Source: Bedellia somnulentella
Lineage: Eukaryota; Arthropoda; Insecta; Lepidoptera; Bedelliidae
DNA length: 64,000 bases
Reading direction: 5' to 3'
Assembly: GCA_963576735.1 (NCBI GenBank)
Contig: OY755177.1
Location: 15,314,001 to 15,378,000, forward strand
Below are positions 1 to 9,688 of the stretch, one piece after another. Positions within the stretch are counted from its first letter, which is position 1, and the number at the start of each line of letters is the position of its first letter. Position numbers and translations under genes: made by a program. The notes below the pieces were generated by a model, which was not told the DNA's origin, ran no database searches, and saw only the letters and a list, made by a program, of their open reading frames with translations.

Positions 1-1977
1 GCGTGGTTAGATTTACTAGCGATTAAAGCTAGTAAACGGATGGATGCGAGTGTAACTGACGATGTAGTGCAGAAAAGTGAAGATGAATATAAGAGAGTTA
101 AGAATGAGGTAAAGAAGAAAATAGAAAAGAAAAAGCGGGATTTGCAAGAGTGGTGTGAGAGGAAACTTTCTGATAATTTCCGGAATAACCAAAAGTTATT
201 CTGGAAGTATATCCGGAAAGAAAGGGGAGTTTCCCAAAACACGAGAGTGAGTGTAATAAGAGATGAACAGGGTGAATTGGCGACGGATGAAAGTAGCATG
301 AAACGGGTATGGAAGAATTATTTTGAGGGACTGTTTGAGAAAGAGGATGCATCCATTTCTTCGCCAATCGACAGTAATGTTGATTGGAACGGGGAGATGG
401 GTGAATTTAGTGACAGCGATATTAGTATGGAAGAAATAATGAAAGCAATGAAAAGTATGAAATTAGGGAAGGCGGCAGGGTATGATAGGATTACTATCGA
501 AATGCTGAGGGCTGGTAAAGGGTTGGTGGCTTCTTGGTTGTACTTCCTTTTCCAAAAATGCTGGTCGAGTGGCAAAGTTCCACGAGACTGGTGCAAGGCG
601 GTGATTGTGCCTCTATATAAAGGAAAGGGGTCACACCAAGAGGCTAAAAACTACCGCGGCATCAGCTTACTCAGCATTGTTGGTAAATTGTATGCTAAGG
701 TACTGATTGAAAGAGTGATGAATGAAACTGATGAGAAAATATGGGATGTGCAAGCGGGATTTAGGAAAGGAATGGGATGTATGGATCAAATCTTCTCTCT
801 AAGGAGCATCACCGAAAAGTTCTTAGCTAAGAACCAAAAGGTGTTTTGCTCCTTCATTGATTTAGAGAAGGCGTATGATAGGGTGGTAAGAAAGTGTTTA
901 TGGGAGGTGTTATCCAAGTTCGGTTTGGGGAGTCAACTTATACGTGCATTAGTATCACTCTATGAGGATTCTAGTGCATGTGTAAGAGTAAACGGGGAAA
1001 ACACTGACTGGTTCGGAATCTCTAGGGGTGTCCGACAGGGATGTGTAGCTTCTCCGTGGCTCTTCAATTTGTTCATGGATGACTGTTTGACAGAGTTGCG
1101 TGAAAGTGATTATGGACTAAGAATGAGTGGATTCATCATTAAATGCCTCTTGTATGCTGACGATCAAGTGCTACTTGCAACGTCGGCAGAAGAGTTGCAA
1201 GAGATGATGAATATTGCATGTGAGTCTTTTGTAAGAAAGGGAATGAGGGTGAATGTGGATAAGACCAAAACGATGGTTTTTGAGAGACAGGAAGATGTGA
1301 CAGAATGCGTGATTGCGATTGATGGTAAGGATGTGGAACAGGTGAAGGAGTTTGTATATCTGGGAAGTTTGTTTACAAGGAATGGAAAATGTGATGAAGA
1401 CATTGAAAGAAGAGTGAAAAAGGGTAATGCGGTAAATGGAGCAATGAATAGCCTAATGATCAGTCAATCGGTGTCTGAAAAGGCCCGAATGGCGGTGCAT
1501 GATGCTGTTCTTGTTCCTACGCTTATGTATGGAAGCGAATGTTGGGTGTGGCAGAAAAAGCATGAGAGCAGAGTGAATGCAGTAGAGATGAGGTCCCTCA
1601 GAAAAATTTGTAATGTTAGATTGTGTGACCGAGTGAGAAATAGTGTTATTCGTGAAAAGTGTGGTGTGAAAGATGATATTGTAAGAAAGATAGAAAAAGG
1701 AATGTTGAGATGGTTTGGGCACATAGAGAGGATGGATGATAGAAAATTGGTAAAAGGGATCTATAGAGCTAGTGTGGATGGTAATGTTAGTAGAGGACGA
1801 CCACGGAGAACACACTTGGACCAAATTGAGAGTGTGCTCAAAAAGGCTGGCGTCCGAAGTATGAAGAATAAAAGAGCATGTATGAAAAGATTGATGGATG
1901 TAAACGAAGCTAGAGAGGTTTGTCAGGATCGTGCGAAGTGGCGATCAATAGTCTCTGCCTACCCCAATGGGAACTAA
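1..1977 (+). CDS. RTE reverse transcriptase ORF (partial at 5')
   Basis: The frame is open from base 1 through a TAA stop at 1975-1977; the first ATG at 40 is internal because the 13 codons before it are also open. Counted from that ATG, the order is a charged linker (residues 1-60), RT fingers/palm with NYRGISLL near 206-213, a D in FIDLEKAYDR, GVRQGC, and the catalytic YADD at 372-375. A C-terminal region follows with GMLRWFGHIERMDD, typical of RTE-clade proteins. The function is target-primed reverse transcription of its own RNA. There is no frameshift or stop, so it could be functional if the missing 5' part is intact. The codon changes against the 6461-8262 copy are few. Confidence 0.9.
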   Translation, partial: AWLDLLAIKASKRMDASVTDDVVQKSEDEYKRVKNEVKKKIEKKKRDLQEWCERKLSDNFRNNQKLFWKYIRKERGVSQNTRVSVIRDEQGELATDESSMKRVWKNYFEGLFEKEDASISSPIDSNVDWNGEMGEFSDSDISMEEIMKAMKSMKLGKAAGYDRITIEMLRAGKGLVASWLYFLFQKCWSSGKVPRDWCKAVIVPLYKGKGSHQEAKNYRGISLLSIVGKLYAKVLIERVMNETDEKIWDVQAGFRKGMGCMDQIFSLRSITEKFLAKNQKVFCSFIDLEKAYDRVVRKCLWEVLSKFGLGSQLIRALVSLYEDSSACVRVNGENTDWFGISRGVRQGCVASPWLFNLFMDDCLTELRESDYGLRMSGFIIKCLLYADDQVLLATSAEELQEMMNIACESFVRKGMRVNVDKTKTMVFERQEDVTECVIAIDGKDVEQVKEFVYLGSLFTRNGKCDEDIERRVKKGNAVNGAMNSLMISQSVSEKARMAVHDAVLVPTLMYGSECWVWQKKHESRVNAVEMRSLRKICNVRLCDRVRNSVIREKCGVKDDIVRKIEKGMLRWFGHIERMDDRKLVKGIYRASVDGNVSRGRPRRTHLDQIESVLKKAGVRSMKNKRACMKRLMDVNEAREVCQDRAKWRSIVSAYPNGN

Positions 1978-2010
1978 TGGCGTGAGTATATGTATGTATG
2001 TATGTATGTA
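1..2010 (+). mobile_element. RTE-type non-LTR retrotransposon, copy 1 (5' end outside window)
   Basis: The element enters the window already inside its reading frame and ends at about 2010 in a (TATG)n tail after the motif GTGAGTATATGTATG. It carries one long RT ORF with no LTR. Over the shared region it is nearly identical to the minus-strand copy at 6461-8262, so both inserted recently. The 5' part, expected to hold an APE-type endonuclease in RTE elements, is outside the window and cannot be checked. It lies upstream of the ZNF830-like exon at 3198, probably in an intron of that gene. Confidence 0.9.
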
Positions 2011-2496
2011 AAAAATTAGGGATCCTTACGTAAACTTCAAAAATGTAACCCAAGGTGTTAAAGAAATACCAAAAAAAATCCTTACATCGCGTGCGCTGCG
2101 AAAACTATTGACAATAGAATAAAATTATGTACTACAATTTTATAGAACACATTATTATCTAAAAAAATGCCCAGACAGCATGTCTCTAACTATTATAGTT
2201 ATCTCACAACAAGCGTCATTATATAAAATTATTTAAAAATTAAATTAAAATCCTGCTTTAGAAAAGGCTCTTTATTTGTACCTATCTAATCCTTATAAAA
2301 AAACGTATATATTATTTTAGACTACTTCAATACCCTTATATTACTTTTTGAATTATTCAATTCGAACATTCCATTCGAAAGTTATCTCGAATTAAAAAAA
2401 TAGATAAAACTCCGCTCGATTAGCTATGCATAGTAAGTTGTTGCAGGCGTCACGAAGGGGTACGGGAGGCTGCTTATCAAAGAGTAAAAGCAAAAT

Positions 2497-2733
2497 TTGA
2501 TTGAAGCGACTATTATCACTGGCCCAGCAGCCGGTCAATTAGCTCATATACCGAGGATACCAAAAGGCCAAACCTTCAAATTAGTAGGGATTGACCTGCG
2601 AAAGAATTGTTTTACTCACGGTCAACTGTACGTTGGCCTGTCGCGGGTGGGAGCCCCTGAACATCAATTTATTTTGCTGCCCCAAAATACAACAACGTCA
2701 AATATTGTTTACAGGGAAGCTCTAACTCTATAA
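2497..2733 (+). pseudogene. Helitron PIF1-like helicase C-terminal fragment
   Basis: A 78-residue open stretch contains GQTFKLVGIDLRKNCFTHGQ and LYVGLSRVGAPEHQFILLP. These are the last conserved helicase motifs (the 'Q(G)QT...' and 'YVGLSRV' motifs) of the Helitron Rep-helicase. Rolling-circle Rep and helicase motifs I-IV are missing upstream, and a canonical start is absent. It lies about 450 bp before the Helitron 3' terminus, as expected for the end of that protein. It is a relic of an autonomous Helitron. Confidence 0.8.
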
Positions 2734-2810
2734 ATTGAATGGCTTTTGATGTAATTACTCATTATAAAAAATAAAAAAATATATTTAAATATAAATACAA
2801 AAAAATATAA

Positions 2811-3058
2811 CATACATACATACATATACTCACGGCTATAAATCCCTAGAAGGCGTAGCCAGAGCTAAGGAATCCGAAATTCCTCAGCCACTTTTGGAAG
2901 TTGTGTGAGGAAAAGATGGTGAAATAAAGGTTGTCGGTGATGGGTCACCAACCGCATCGCTCAAAAATCCCTCAAAAGCCCCAAAACCATTAGTCGCCTG
3001 TTACGTACACCCACCGGAAGAAATGGGGTAGTGCTATTCTAAGCCGACACTACACAGC
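2811..3058 (-). mobile_element. SINE-A copy inserted in the Helitron
   Basis: A full-length member of the repeat family called SINE-A here. On the minus strand it starts GCTGTGTAGTGTCGGC and ends GTGAGTATATGTATG repeats. It is flanked by a 12-bp direct repeat AAAAAAATATAA (2799-2810 and 3059-3070), a target-site duplication that shows insertion after the Helitron was in place. Confidence 0.88.
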
Positions 3059-3197
3059 AAAAAAATATAACATAGCTTAAAACTTAAAAAAAATATATTA
3101 AAATAATAATACATGTAATAAAATAAAAAACAAAATGTTAATGATAATTCATGCCCGAGCGAAGCCGGGACGGGCTGCTAGTATTAATTATTTTTAG

Positions 3198-5836
3198 GTC
3201 AGAAATATTGAGTACAAAAATCCAGTGGAAGAAGAATGGGAGAAATTCCAGAAAGAAATAAAAGAGGAGGCAAGTGCTTCAGCTGAGATTATAGCTGGGG
3301 AGCAAGAAGAAGCTACAGCTGAACGCCAAATTGAAGAAATCGATGAGCAAATCAGGAATTGGTCAAGGTAATTTTAGCTAATGTGATGACTGTCCGAAGT
3401 ACGAAGAGCAAGATAACATGTTTGAAGATATTGATGAATGTAGATGAAACTGGAAAGGTTTGTCAGGATCGTACAATGTGCCGATCGATTGATTTTATCT
3501 GCATACCCCTATGCGAACTATGGTGTGAGTAAATGTATGTATGTATGTCTGACAGGCAAAAGAAATTGCTTGAAGAAAAGTTTCAATGTCGGATCAATGT
3601 TTTAATGCGATACTCATTTAAATGACTTCAGTTAATAGAGGGTGTTTTTTTATAAACAGGGATTTATTTGGAAATAGGTAATGAAAAATACCGGAGCCAC
3701 TATAAAAAAAAGGAAGGCGGGGTTCAAATACTCATATGGGGGACACAATGTGTCTTTAACAAGCTCAATTTATGAAGAAGAGGGTATGTCTTTTTATATC
3801 TTAACGATCTGGATCATGATGAAAATTTAATTACTAGAAATCCATGACTATATTTAATTTCTTATAAATAAAGGAAAGAAAAATTTAGACACCAGCGGGG
3901 GTCGAACCCACGACCTCCGGTTATACGCCCCCGTCTCTCTGCCAATTGGCCTAGACCTTACTTTTAAAACATACCCTTTTTATATTATAAATCGATAAAG
4001 GACATCAAACTTAACAACTTTGCCTATGGAATGCCTATCTAAAATATTGTTATTATCTAAATATTTAATAATGAAAAATATCATATACCTAGTTCAAAGT
4101 TTCAAACTGAGAAAGTTTAAAATGAGATTCTTTGCTTCAGTAAAATAATAAATAAAATAAAAAAAATCTGATCTATGCTTTTCGCTCTGTAAACAAAAAC
4201 ATAACTTCTTTCGGTATTTTCCAGTTTTTTCCAATTGGCCTAGACCTCGCTTTTATAACAGACCCTTTTTATATTATAAATCGATCAAACTAAACACCGA
4301 AAGATGTTATGTTTTTATTTACAGCGCGAAAAGCATAGATCAGATGTTTTTTTTATTTCCTATTTTCACTGAAGCAAAACATCTCATTCTATACATTCTC
4401 AGTTTGTACTAGGTACAATTTGTAATTATTATTTTTTTTGAAAAATTAATATTTTAGTTAGGCATTCCATGGGCAAAGTTTTTTAGTTTGATGTCCTTTA
4501 TCGATTTATAATATAAAAAGGGTATGTTATAAAAGCGAGGTCTAGGCCAATTGTATAGTGTCTTGTAGTGCGAAATTGTTATTTCACATGTTTCCTTTAC
4601 ACTTTTTTAAGAAATGTTGGCGTTCTCTACCTCCGATATTTTACAAATTCGGAAGGCGACTTATCTACTTTTACACATGAGGTTTTCATGAACAAAAAAA
4701 AACGTTCTTATTACACATTGAATTTTCTTACCACTTCTTTGTGATTGAACTCCTTTGGACGGCTCAACCGATTTCAACCAAATTTGGCACATGCTAAGTG
4801 TCGTAAGAGGTCGCATGTCGTGATCAAACCTACCATTGGGGATTAATTACCGAAAAACTATTTTCCCATCGAAGCCAAAAGAAAAAAGTTAATGATTTCC
4901 TATTTAGAGCGTGGCTTAAAGCTTACGACCGACTGCACAGGTAGTAAGAAAAGAAGACTAACGCCCGATTTCTAAATTAAGTATTCCAGCTGAGAACAAC
5001 TTAGTATCGTTCTGGCGCATTGAAATCTTAACAACTGAATGAGACAAAACGATACTTTAGTCGTTCTCAGCTTGAATACTCAATTCAGAAATCGGGCGTT
5101 AGTTTACCTAACTCGCTCAGCTCAATTCATTTCAATCGCAATTTGCATTGAAGTCCTAGTTTGATTAAATCTATTTATTCTATACAAACTTGTTTCTAGT
5201 TTTCATTTAAGTATTGTACTACGGAAACATTTTTTTCGCTTGGACTAGGGAATGCTATCTTGATCGAGAGCTCGCCATTTTTTAGCGTGTTTGATCTCGG
5301 ACGAAAAAAAGGGCGAGATCCTGCGAATTCAACGAGATTGCACTAGAGCATAAAAAAGACTGAAGCCTGGTTATTTGTTATTTGATAGAAACGTACGTCA
5401 AAGGTTGTTAAGAAATTATAGACAGATACGTCATACAATGTTTTATGCATAAAAGTCTATTGAATAAATTCGTGAAAATAAATGTTTTAATTAGACTTTG
5501 TTGTGCATGACCTATTTATAATACATTCAAATATTGTGATTATTTGCAAAAAAAAAACACAAAACTGCCAATCTCGCGAGATATCGAAATTGGTGACATC
5601 TCGCAGTATTGTTATTCATAAACTCGCGGGATCTCGCTTGAGCCTAAATCTTGCGAGATTTGCATTCCTTAGCCTTTTGTTTTTGTTCCAGAGTTCTTGA
5701 TATAGAATTGAAAAAAGAAGAAATAAAAAAGAAAAAACAAACGGACCAAATGAGTGAAGATGAAAATGAAGATTCAGATAATGAAGCCGATTTAGATGAA
5801 TTCTTAGATTGGCGAGCAAAGAAAGCCTATAGATAG
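3198..5836 (+). CDS. ZNF830: ZNF830/CCDC16-like zinc-finger protein, last two exons
   Basis: Two exons join in frame. Exon A is 3198-3367 (acceptor TTTTTAG, donor AAG|GTAATT) and exon B is 5692-5836 (acceptor TTGTTCCAG, stop TAG at 5834-5836). Exon A ends two bases into a codon and exon B supplies the third, giving Arg. Exon A encodes NPVEEEWEKFQKEIKEE and ERQIEEIDEQIRNW; exon B encodes a Lys/Glu-rich helix, an acidic stretch (SEDENEDSDNE) and a C-terminal DLDEFLDWRAKKAYR. These match the C-terminal coiled-coil and terminal DW-R motif of ZNF830 (CCDC16), a nuclear C2H2-type protein linked to pre-mRNA processing and genome maintenance. The zinc finger and N-terminal exons must lie upstream of the window. 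The preceding intron is filled by an RTE and a Helitron; the visible intron (3368-5691) holds foldback and TIR elements. Confidence 0.82.
3382..3549 (+). mobile_element. RTE 3' fragment
   Basis: Diverged copy of the last ~165 bp of the RTE, including GTCCGAAGTACGAAGAGCA, GGTTTGTCAGGATCGTAC and the GTGAGTAAATGTATG tail. The frame is destroyed. It sits about 15 bp into the ZNF830 intron after the donor at 3368. Confidence 0.75.
3889..3957 (-). mobile_element. tRNA-like SINE head
   Basis: The minus strand reads as a tRNA-like unit with an A-box-like segment TAGGCCAATTGGCAGAG and a strong B box GTGGGTTCGACCCCCGC. There is no sign of a discriminator/CCA context and the arms pair poorly, so a SINE head is more likely than a working tRNA gene. 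Its 5' half (GGTCTAGGCCAATTG) is the same sequence as the terminus of the foldback element that starts at 3943, so the two overlap. Confidence 0.55.
3943..4553. mobile_element. Foldback element, CAATTGGCCTAGACC family, copy 1 (rearranged)
   Basis: It begins CAATTGGCCTAGACC and ends with the reverse complement GGTCTAGGCCAATTG. The arms (for example the ATATTATAAATCGAT and ATCGATTTATAATAT segments) are inverted copies of each other. A second internal terminus, CCAATTGGCCTAGACCTCGC, occurs near 4230, so this copy looks nested or rearranged compared with the clean copy at 28713-29312. No ORF is present. It lies in the ZNF830 intron. Confidence 0.75.
4613..4945. repeat. Probable dispersed repeat fragment
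   Basis: The segment includes GGCTCAACCGATTTCAACCA followed by a 'cannot be distinguished from retroelement 3' region' type of sequence often met in lepidopteran repeats, and a block ACATGAGGTTTTCATGAACA (about 4675) that recurs near 45456. No coding potential. The family is not assigned. Confidence 0.3.
4957..5103. mobile_element. 147-bp hairpin MITE
   Basis: Almost the whole element is an inverted repeat. The left arm starts ACTAACGCCCGATTTCT and contains AGTATTCCAGCTGAGAAC; the right arm is its imperfect reverse complement, ending AGAAATCGGGCGTTAGT. The short loop is near 5025-5040. Reading the outer TA as a target duplication would suit a Tc1/mariner-type MITE, but this is inference. Confidence 0.75.
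5246..5671. mobile_element. Possible small TIR element rich in TCTCGCGAGA motifs
   Basis: The ends are TAGGGAATGC (5246) and GCATTCCTTA (5671), roughly inverted. The right third contains repeated CTCGCGAGAT / CTCGCGGGATCTCGC / TTGCGAGATT motifs. No clear target duplication was found. It ends 20 bp before the acceptor of the last ZNF830 exon. Confidence 0.35.
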
Positions 5837-5956
5837 TTGTGTATAAGATTTTTTATTTTAATGTAAATGTTTGAACAAGCTCTTGCGTTTCAGTTAGTGT
5901 ATTGTAAGCACTAGGTTAAGTGGCCTGCATAATAACGGTATTTTATGTACGAGCTT

Positions 5957-5962
5957 AATAAA
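5957..5962 (+). promoter_or_regulatory. Polyadenylation signal of the ZNF830-like gene
   Basis: AATAAA lies 121 bp after the TAG stop, followed by an AAAC/AT-rich tail. Confidence 0.5.
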
Positions 5963-6033
5963 ACAAAACCCATACCTTTAATTATAATTCTCCATTATGG
6001 AATCCTACAGCAAATGCAAACTATAATCAGCTA

Positions 6034-6268
6034 TGCTGTGTAGTGTCGGCTTAGATTAGCACTACCTCATTTTGCGTGTTTGTAAGAGACGACTAAATTG
6101 GTATTGGATATTTTTAAGGAATTTATCGGCGATGCGGGTGAGACCCATCACAAACAACCTTTATTTTACTACCTTCCCCACTCAGCTTCCAAAAGTGGCT
6201 GAGGAAATTTTCATTGTGAAGCTCCAGCTATCCCTTCTAGAGATTTAAAGCCGTGAGTATATGTATGT
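6034..6268 (+). mobile_element. SINE-A copy
   Basis: Full-length with moderate divergence: head TGCTGTGTAGTGTCGGC, tail GCCGTGAGTATATGTATG. Confidence 0.85.
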
Positions 6269-6460
6269 TTCTACATAGCTCCTATTACCAGATCAACAGT
6301 TCCTGCTGTGCATGACAAGAGCGTGTGTGAAAAGATTGGTACTAAAGTTAGCCCTTGATTGACTTGAAGATGACCTTACAATTCTACTCGTATCAATGTA
6401 TAAATGGACGAAGTCACGTCTCAAAGTCAAAAACAAATTCAAACTTATTTATGGGGATTA

Positions 6461-8262
6461 CATACATACATACATACATATACTCACGCCATTAGTTCCC
6501 ATTGGGGTAGGCAGAGACTATTGATCGCCACTTCGCACGATCCTGACAAACCTCTCTAGCTTCGTTTACATCCATCAATCTTTTCATACATGCTCTTTTA
6601 TTCTTCATACTTCGGACGCCAGCCTTTTTGAGCACACTCTCAATTTGGTCCAAGTGTGTTCTCCGTGGTCGTCCTCTACTAACATTACCATCCACACTAG
6701 CTCTATAGATCCCTTTTACCAATTTTCTATCATCCATCCTCTCTATGTGCCCAAACCATCTCAACATTCCTTTTTCTATCTTTCTTACAATATCATCTTT
6801 CACACCACACTTTTCACGAATAACACTATTTCTCACTCGGTCACATAATCTAACATTACAAATTTTTCTGAGGGACCTCATCTCTACTGCATTCACTCTG
6901 CTCTCATGCTTCTTCTGCCACACCCAACATTCGCTTCCATACATAAGCGTAGGAACAAGAACAGCATCATGCACAGCCATTCGGGCCTTTTCAGACACCG
7001 ATTGACAGGTCATTAGGCTATTCATTGCTCCATTTACCGCATTACCCTTTTTCACTCTTCTTTCAATATCTTCATCACATTTTCCATCCCTTGTAAACAA
7101 ACTTCCCAGATATACAAACTCCTTCACCTGTTCCACATCCTTACCATCAATCGCAATCACGCATTTTGTCACATCTTCCTGTCTCTCAAAAACCATCGTT
7201 TTGGTCTTATCCACATTCACCCTCATTCCCTTTCTTACAAAAGACTCACATGCAATATTCATCATCTCTTGCAACTCTTCTGCCGACGATGCAAGTAGCA
7301 CTTGATCGTCAGCATACAAGAGGCATTTAATGATGAAACCACTCATTCTTAGTCCATAATCACTTTCACGCAACTCTGTCAAACAGTCATCCATGAACAA
7401 ATTGAAGAGCCACGGAGAAGCTACACATCCCTGTCGGACACCCCTAGAGATTCCGAACCAGTCAGTGTTTTCCCCGTTTACTCTTACACATGCACTAGAA
7501 TCCTCATAGAGTGATACTAATGCACGTATAAGTTGACTCCCCAAACCGAACTTGGATAACACCTCCCATAAACACTTTCTTACCACCCTATCATACGCCT
7601 TCTCTAAATCAATGAAGGAGCAATACACCTTTTGGTTCTTAGCTAAGAACTTTTCGGTGATGCTCCTTAGAGAGAAGATTTGATCCATACATCCCATTCC
7701 TTTCCTAAATCCCGCTTGCACATCCCATATTTTCTCATCAGTTTCATTCATCACTCTTTCAATCAGTACCTTAGCATACAATTTACCAACAATGCTGAGT
7801 AAGCTGATGCCGCGGTAGTTTTTAGCCTCTTGGTGTGACCCCTTTCCTTTATATAGAGGCACAATCACCGCCTTGCACCAGTCTCGTGGAACTTTGCCAC
7901 TCGACCAGCATTTTTGGAAAAGGAAGTACAACCAAGAAGCCACCAACCCTTTACCAGCCCTCAGCATTTCGATAGTAATCCTATCATACCCTGCCGCCTT
8001 CCCTAATTTCATACTTTTCATTGCTTTCATTATTTCTTCCATACTAATATCGCTGTCACTAAATTCACCCATCTCCCCGTTCCAATCAACATTACTGTCG
8101 ATTGGCGAAGAAATGGATGCATCCTCTTTCTCAAACAGTCCCTCAAAATAATTCTTCCATACCCGTTTCATGCTACTTTCATCCGTCGCCAATTCACCCT
8201 GTTCATCTCTTATTACACTCACTCTCGTGTTTTGGGAAACTCCCTTTTCTTTCCGGATATAC
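6461..8262 (-). mobile_element. RTE-type retrotransposon, copy 2, 5'-truncated, with 12-bp TSD
   Basis: On the minus strand the element ends in (TATG)n at 6461. Its 5' end is cut at 8262 inside the sequence matching codons 52-53 of copy 1 (after ...WKYI). Both sides carry the same 12-bp sequence TTATGGGGATTA (6449-6460 and 8263-8274), a perfect target duplication. Together with the near identity to copy 1, this shows a recent target-primed insertion. Confidence 0.95.
6492..8262 (-). CDS. RTE reverse transcriptase ORF, 5'-truncated but open
   Basis: The frame is open from the truncated edge (8262) to the TAA at 6492-6494. There is no true start; the element lost its 5' part on insertion. The protein covers the RT domain with GVRQGC, CLLYADDQVLLA and the C-terminal GMLRWFGHIERMDD region. 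Compared with copy 1 I see only a handful of replacements (for example F to Y in QKVYCSF, E to K in DVTKCV, N to D in FTRDGKC). It is not expected to be expressed as a working element. Confidence 0.88.
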
Positions 8263-8433
8263 TTATGGGGATTATTTTATAAAAAACAGGTTATTAAATA
8301 TTCCTTTTTTTTATTATTATTATTATCGTTGTTTATCGACTTAAAGATAAATAGTTTATTAACTTGTTAATCGGTAAATAAATACAGTTTATAACAGATA
8401 TCCCCTTCAACTAAATAATAAAGTGAAATAAGA

Positions 8434-8583
8434 TGCCGTGTAGTGTCAGCTTAACACGTATTTTACCACCCGTGCATCGTGAGAGGCAATTTAGGCTTTT
8501 GGTTTGTGGCTTTTGAAGTTATTTACTAAATACTTTATCATCCTTTTTGTACCACCATCTTTTACTTACCATCTTTCTTTATT
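8434..8583 (+). mobile_element. SINE-A copy, diverged and 3'-incomplete
   Basis: The head TGCCGTGTAGTGTCAGCTTA and the middle segment are recognisable. The 3' tail is lost after a CCATCTTT-like segment. Confidence 0.6.
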
Positions 8584-8589
8584 CATTAT

Positions 8590-9650
8590 ACGTAAATATA
8601 GGTGTTTCTGTAACCTTTAGAGGAACTCTCATTTAAACACCAACAGCTGGTCACCCTACTTAATACGAGACACAGCAATCTAGATAGTCATCCTAACTCA
8701 GGTCATGATACTTTAGGACGCCAGTGCGCATTCCTGTTTAGATAGTTATTCCATGATTTGAGTCTAAATAATTTAACTCTTTCTTATCGAGAGATCGAAG
8801 GGAGTAAGGCTCAGTTATGTTTTTATGCCATAAGTGAATCATTAGTTTTTTTCAATTGCAACAAACAAACAGCTGTTGTAAAGAGAAGAAGCAACACGAA
8901 ACTGCTTAAATAATCTTTTTTTTTAATATACTTTCATGCAATTCGGTATGCAAAGTTTTCACAAGTGATGCTGATTACGATACCATTTCGACATATTATG
9001 CTATTAAACAATATTTTCTTGAAATTAAAACAAATAAAGCTAAGATGACTGTTATTTTATCAAAAAACTGTAGCCGTATTTGACCTTCAATGTTATTTCA
9101 AAGACGTTTGTTTTTCCAGTTTATTAATAAAATATTGAAAATCGTATGTTTGTTTAGTGTAATATCGCAATAATTTCATTTAAGATCACAATTTCGTAAA
9201 ATGTTTTGCAATCAGCAACATTTTTATTAAACATTTCGCTTCTTTGCATGTAGCTACGTGATTTTGTCGATCGATGACGTCATTATGAACAAAAGTTGAA
9301 CAATCTTTAAAAAATCATAACTTTACAATTACTCATTTTAAGAGAAAAATATTCAAATTAGTTTTTATTTTCGTGTTTGCTATCGCATAATAAATATAAC
9401 ATAAATGCAAAAAAAAACTTAGCATACCGAATTGAGCTTTTAACTTATTTATTTAAATACTCTACATTAACCAATCAATTCGTTTTGAAAGGAAAATCTT
9501 AAACATAGGTACATCACTAGCTTATATTTTGAATACAAATGCCGACTGTCTCTTTCTCTATCTTATCTAATCTGTCAGTGTCATGTCAGTATGTTCAACT
9601 GATCCACTAAAAAAGGAATAAAAAACAAATAAATAAATTAATTTGTGAAA
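8590..9650. other. Intergenic stretch before PSMD5, nothing recognised
   Basis: AT-rich sequence without an ORF or family-level repeat I can name. It must include the PSMD5 promoter. No clear TATA box or initiator could be chosen. Confidence 0.4.
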
Positions 9651-9688
9651 TATAAAAAGAAATACTAATTTACTTCTACAATACAAAC

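Larger units (their letters stand above)
2020..3181 (+). mobile_element. Helitron remnant with intact 3' end
   Basis: The 3' terminus is recognisable: a GC-rich hairpin (GCCCG paired with CGGGC, about 3153-3175) followed by GCTGCTAG at 3174-3181 and a host T, as in lepidopteran Helitrons, which end in CTRR and insert at A/T. A helicase C-terminal fragment lies at 2497-2733. A SINE-A is inserted at 2811-3058. The 5' boundary near 2020 is uncertain; AT-rich sequence from about 2035 has Helitron-like composition. It does not encode a complete Rep/helicase, so it cannot move by itself. Confidence 0.75.

Noticed and set aside
98..1824. Several minus-strand open stretches opposite the RTE reverse transcriptase
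   Set aside because: They mirror the coding strand and recur opposite every RTE copy (for example 6645-8370); their composition follows the RT codons and they have no protein-like features.
3889..3957. Functional tRNA gene
   Set aside because: Good B box but poor stem pairing and overlap with a foldback terminus; a SINE head explains it better.
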